DNA from: Arthrobacter sp. EpRS71
GTDB lineage: Bacteria; Actinomycetota; Actinomycetes; Actinomycetales; Micrococcaceae
Direction: 5' to 3'
DNA: 64,000 nt
NCBI RefSeq assembly: GCF_001512285.1
Contig: NZ_LNUV01000001.1
Span: forward strand, 41,915 to 105,914
A model generated the notes under the pieces. The model saw only the letters and a program-made list of their open reading frames with translations, made no database searches and was not told the DNA's origin. The position numbers and the translations under genes were made by a program. Positions 63,605-64,000 of the stretch are shown in pieces; position 1 is the first letter of the stretch, and every line of letters starts with the position of its first letter.

Positions 63605-64000
63605 TGCTGCGGACGGGTCGCTGTTCGCGCTGACTGAGGGTTGCTGGGTCGCGCGTCGGCGACGGCAAGTAGCACCAGACGGGTAGCTGGCGAGCAGGAG
63701 TTTGACCCCGGAACCCCGGGCCGTCCCTTCGCATTCGGTAGGACCTGGAACCTGTGCCGTCCCCTTCGCCTTTGGTGCCCCCCGGAACCCTATCCCCTTC
63801 GCCTTTGATAGTCCCCAGAACCAGTACGCCACTCGCAGCAGCAAGGCGGCACATCGCACTAACCCACGGCATCAAACGGTCCGTCCCAGGCAGCCCTGTT
63901 TACGTGGCGGGCACGGGCGATGTTCTTTGTGTTTTCTATGTTCTCTGGGGTGTGTGGTGGTGGTTGCGTCGGGGTGTTTGTTGGGGGTCGATGTGGGGTG
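63605..64000. other. Terminal 400-base stretch without a gene
   Basis: No frame carries a start with a ribosome-binding site or coding-like composition. It contains the 37-base tandem repeat at 63710-63817. The last 60 bases are strongly T/G-rich (GGGTGTGTGGTGGTGGTTGC) and may belong to a feature that continues outside the window. Confidence 0.5.
63710..63817. repeat. 37-base tandem repeat, three units
   Basis: Three consecutive units start GGAACC at 63710, 63747 and 63784. They share the core CGTCCCCTTCGCCTTTGGT, with units 2 and 3 most alike and unit 1 more divergent. The block lies after pobA with no gene. It could be a remnant of a coding repeat or a non-coding minisatellite. Confidence 0.7.

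Noticed and set aside
63710..63817. The 37-base units as a possible CRISPR array
   Set aside because: The units are directly adjacent with no unique spacers.

Overview
The window is high-GC, densely coded chromosomal DNA. Gene content (beta-ketoadipate genes, SipW-type secretion, PaaX/IclR regulators, three-subunit transhydrogenase) and GTG/TTG starts with 4-base overlaps suggest a soil actinobacterium of the Micrococcaceae, Arthrobacter/Paenarthrobacter-like; this is inference from gene style, not a database match. No rRNA, tRNA, IS element, phage or CRISPR array was seen.

Layout. (1) 1-5508: the end of a protocatechuate (beta-ketoadipate) operon, pcaB(partial)-pcaD-pcaC-pcaF-pcaI-pcaJ, then an IclR regulator. 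(2) 5509-16361: a CoA-dependent aromatic cluster: RidA-like protein, FAH hydrolase, small cupin, TesB thioesterase, aryl-CoA ligase, fused flavin monooxygenase/OYE reductase, aromatic acid transporter, hotdog thioesterase, and a PaaX regulator nearby. It probably activates salicylate or 2-aminobenzoate to a CoA ester, hydroxylates it, and breaks down the product. (3) 16383-24910: housekeeping and stress genes (VOC protein, NADP-binding oxidoreductase, DUF1508-like protein, HAD phosphatase, FMN reductase, pntAA-pntAB-pntB, ACT-domain membrane protein, mscL). (4) 25076-34018: a tandem glycine riboswitch followed by gcvP, gcvT, gcvH, glyA, sdaA and lipA, a complete route from glycine to serine to pyruvate plus the lipoyl synthase that GcvH needs. 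(5) 34152-36126: a TetR/MFS efflux pair. (6) 36777-40000: four secreted or surface proteins, two with SipW-type signal peptides. (7) 40164-43628: FUSC membrane protein, MarR regulator, a small protein coupled to a Ser/Thr kinase, and a GlsB-type membrane protein. (8) 43743-57697: leucyl aminopeptidase coupled to an MFS exporter, SLC13-type transporter, MalT-like LuxR regulator, DedA, cardiolipin synthase, AI-2E-family protein, SHOCT protein, a large membrane protein and a ZIP transporter. (9) 58008-59940: a TasA/camelysin-like protein, a SipW signal peptidase and an Hpt-like protein without the phospho-acceptor His. (10) 60000-63604: AAHS transporter, IclR regulator and pobA, which makes protocatechuate and so feeds the pca operon at the other end.

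The most notable non-coding structures are a 29-base imperfect inverted repeat between pcaC and pcaF; two copies of a REP-like palindrome (after pcaJ and after sdaA); a 20-base palindrome ATAGTAAG-N4-CTTACTAT with related sites upstream of three genes of unknown or signalling function; a large compound palindrome between glyA and sdaA; a terminator between the TasA-like gene and sipW; a pobA operator candidate with a second half-site in the transporter/regulator promoter region; and several short tandem repeats.
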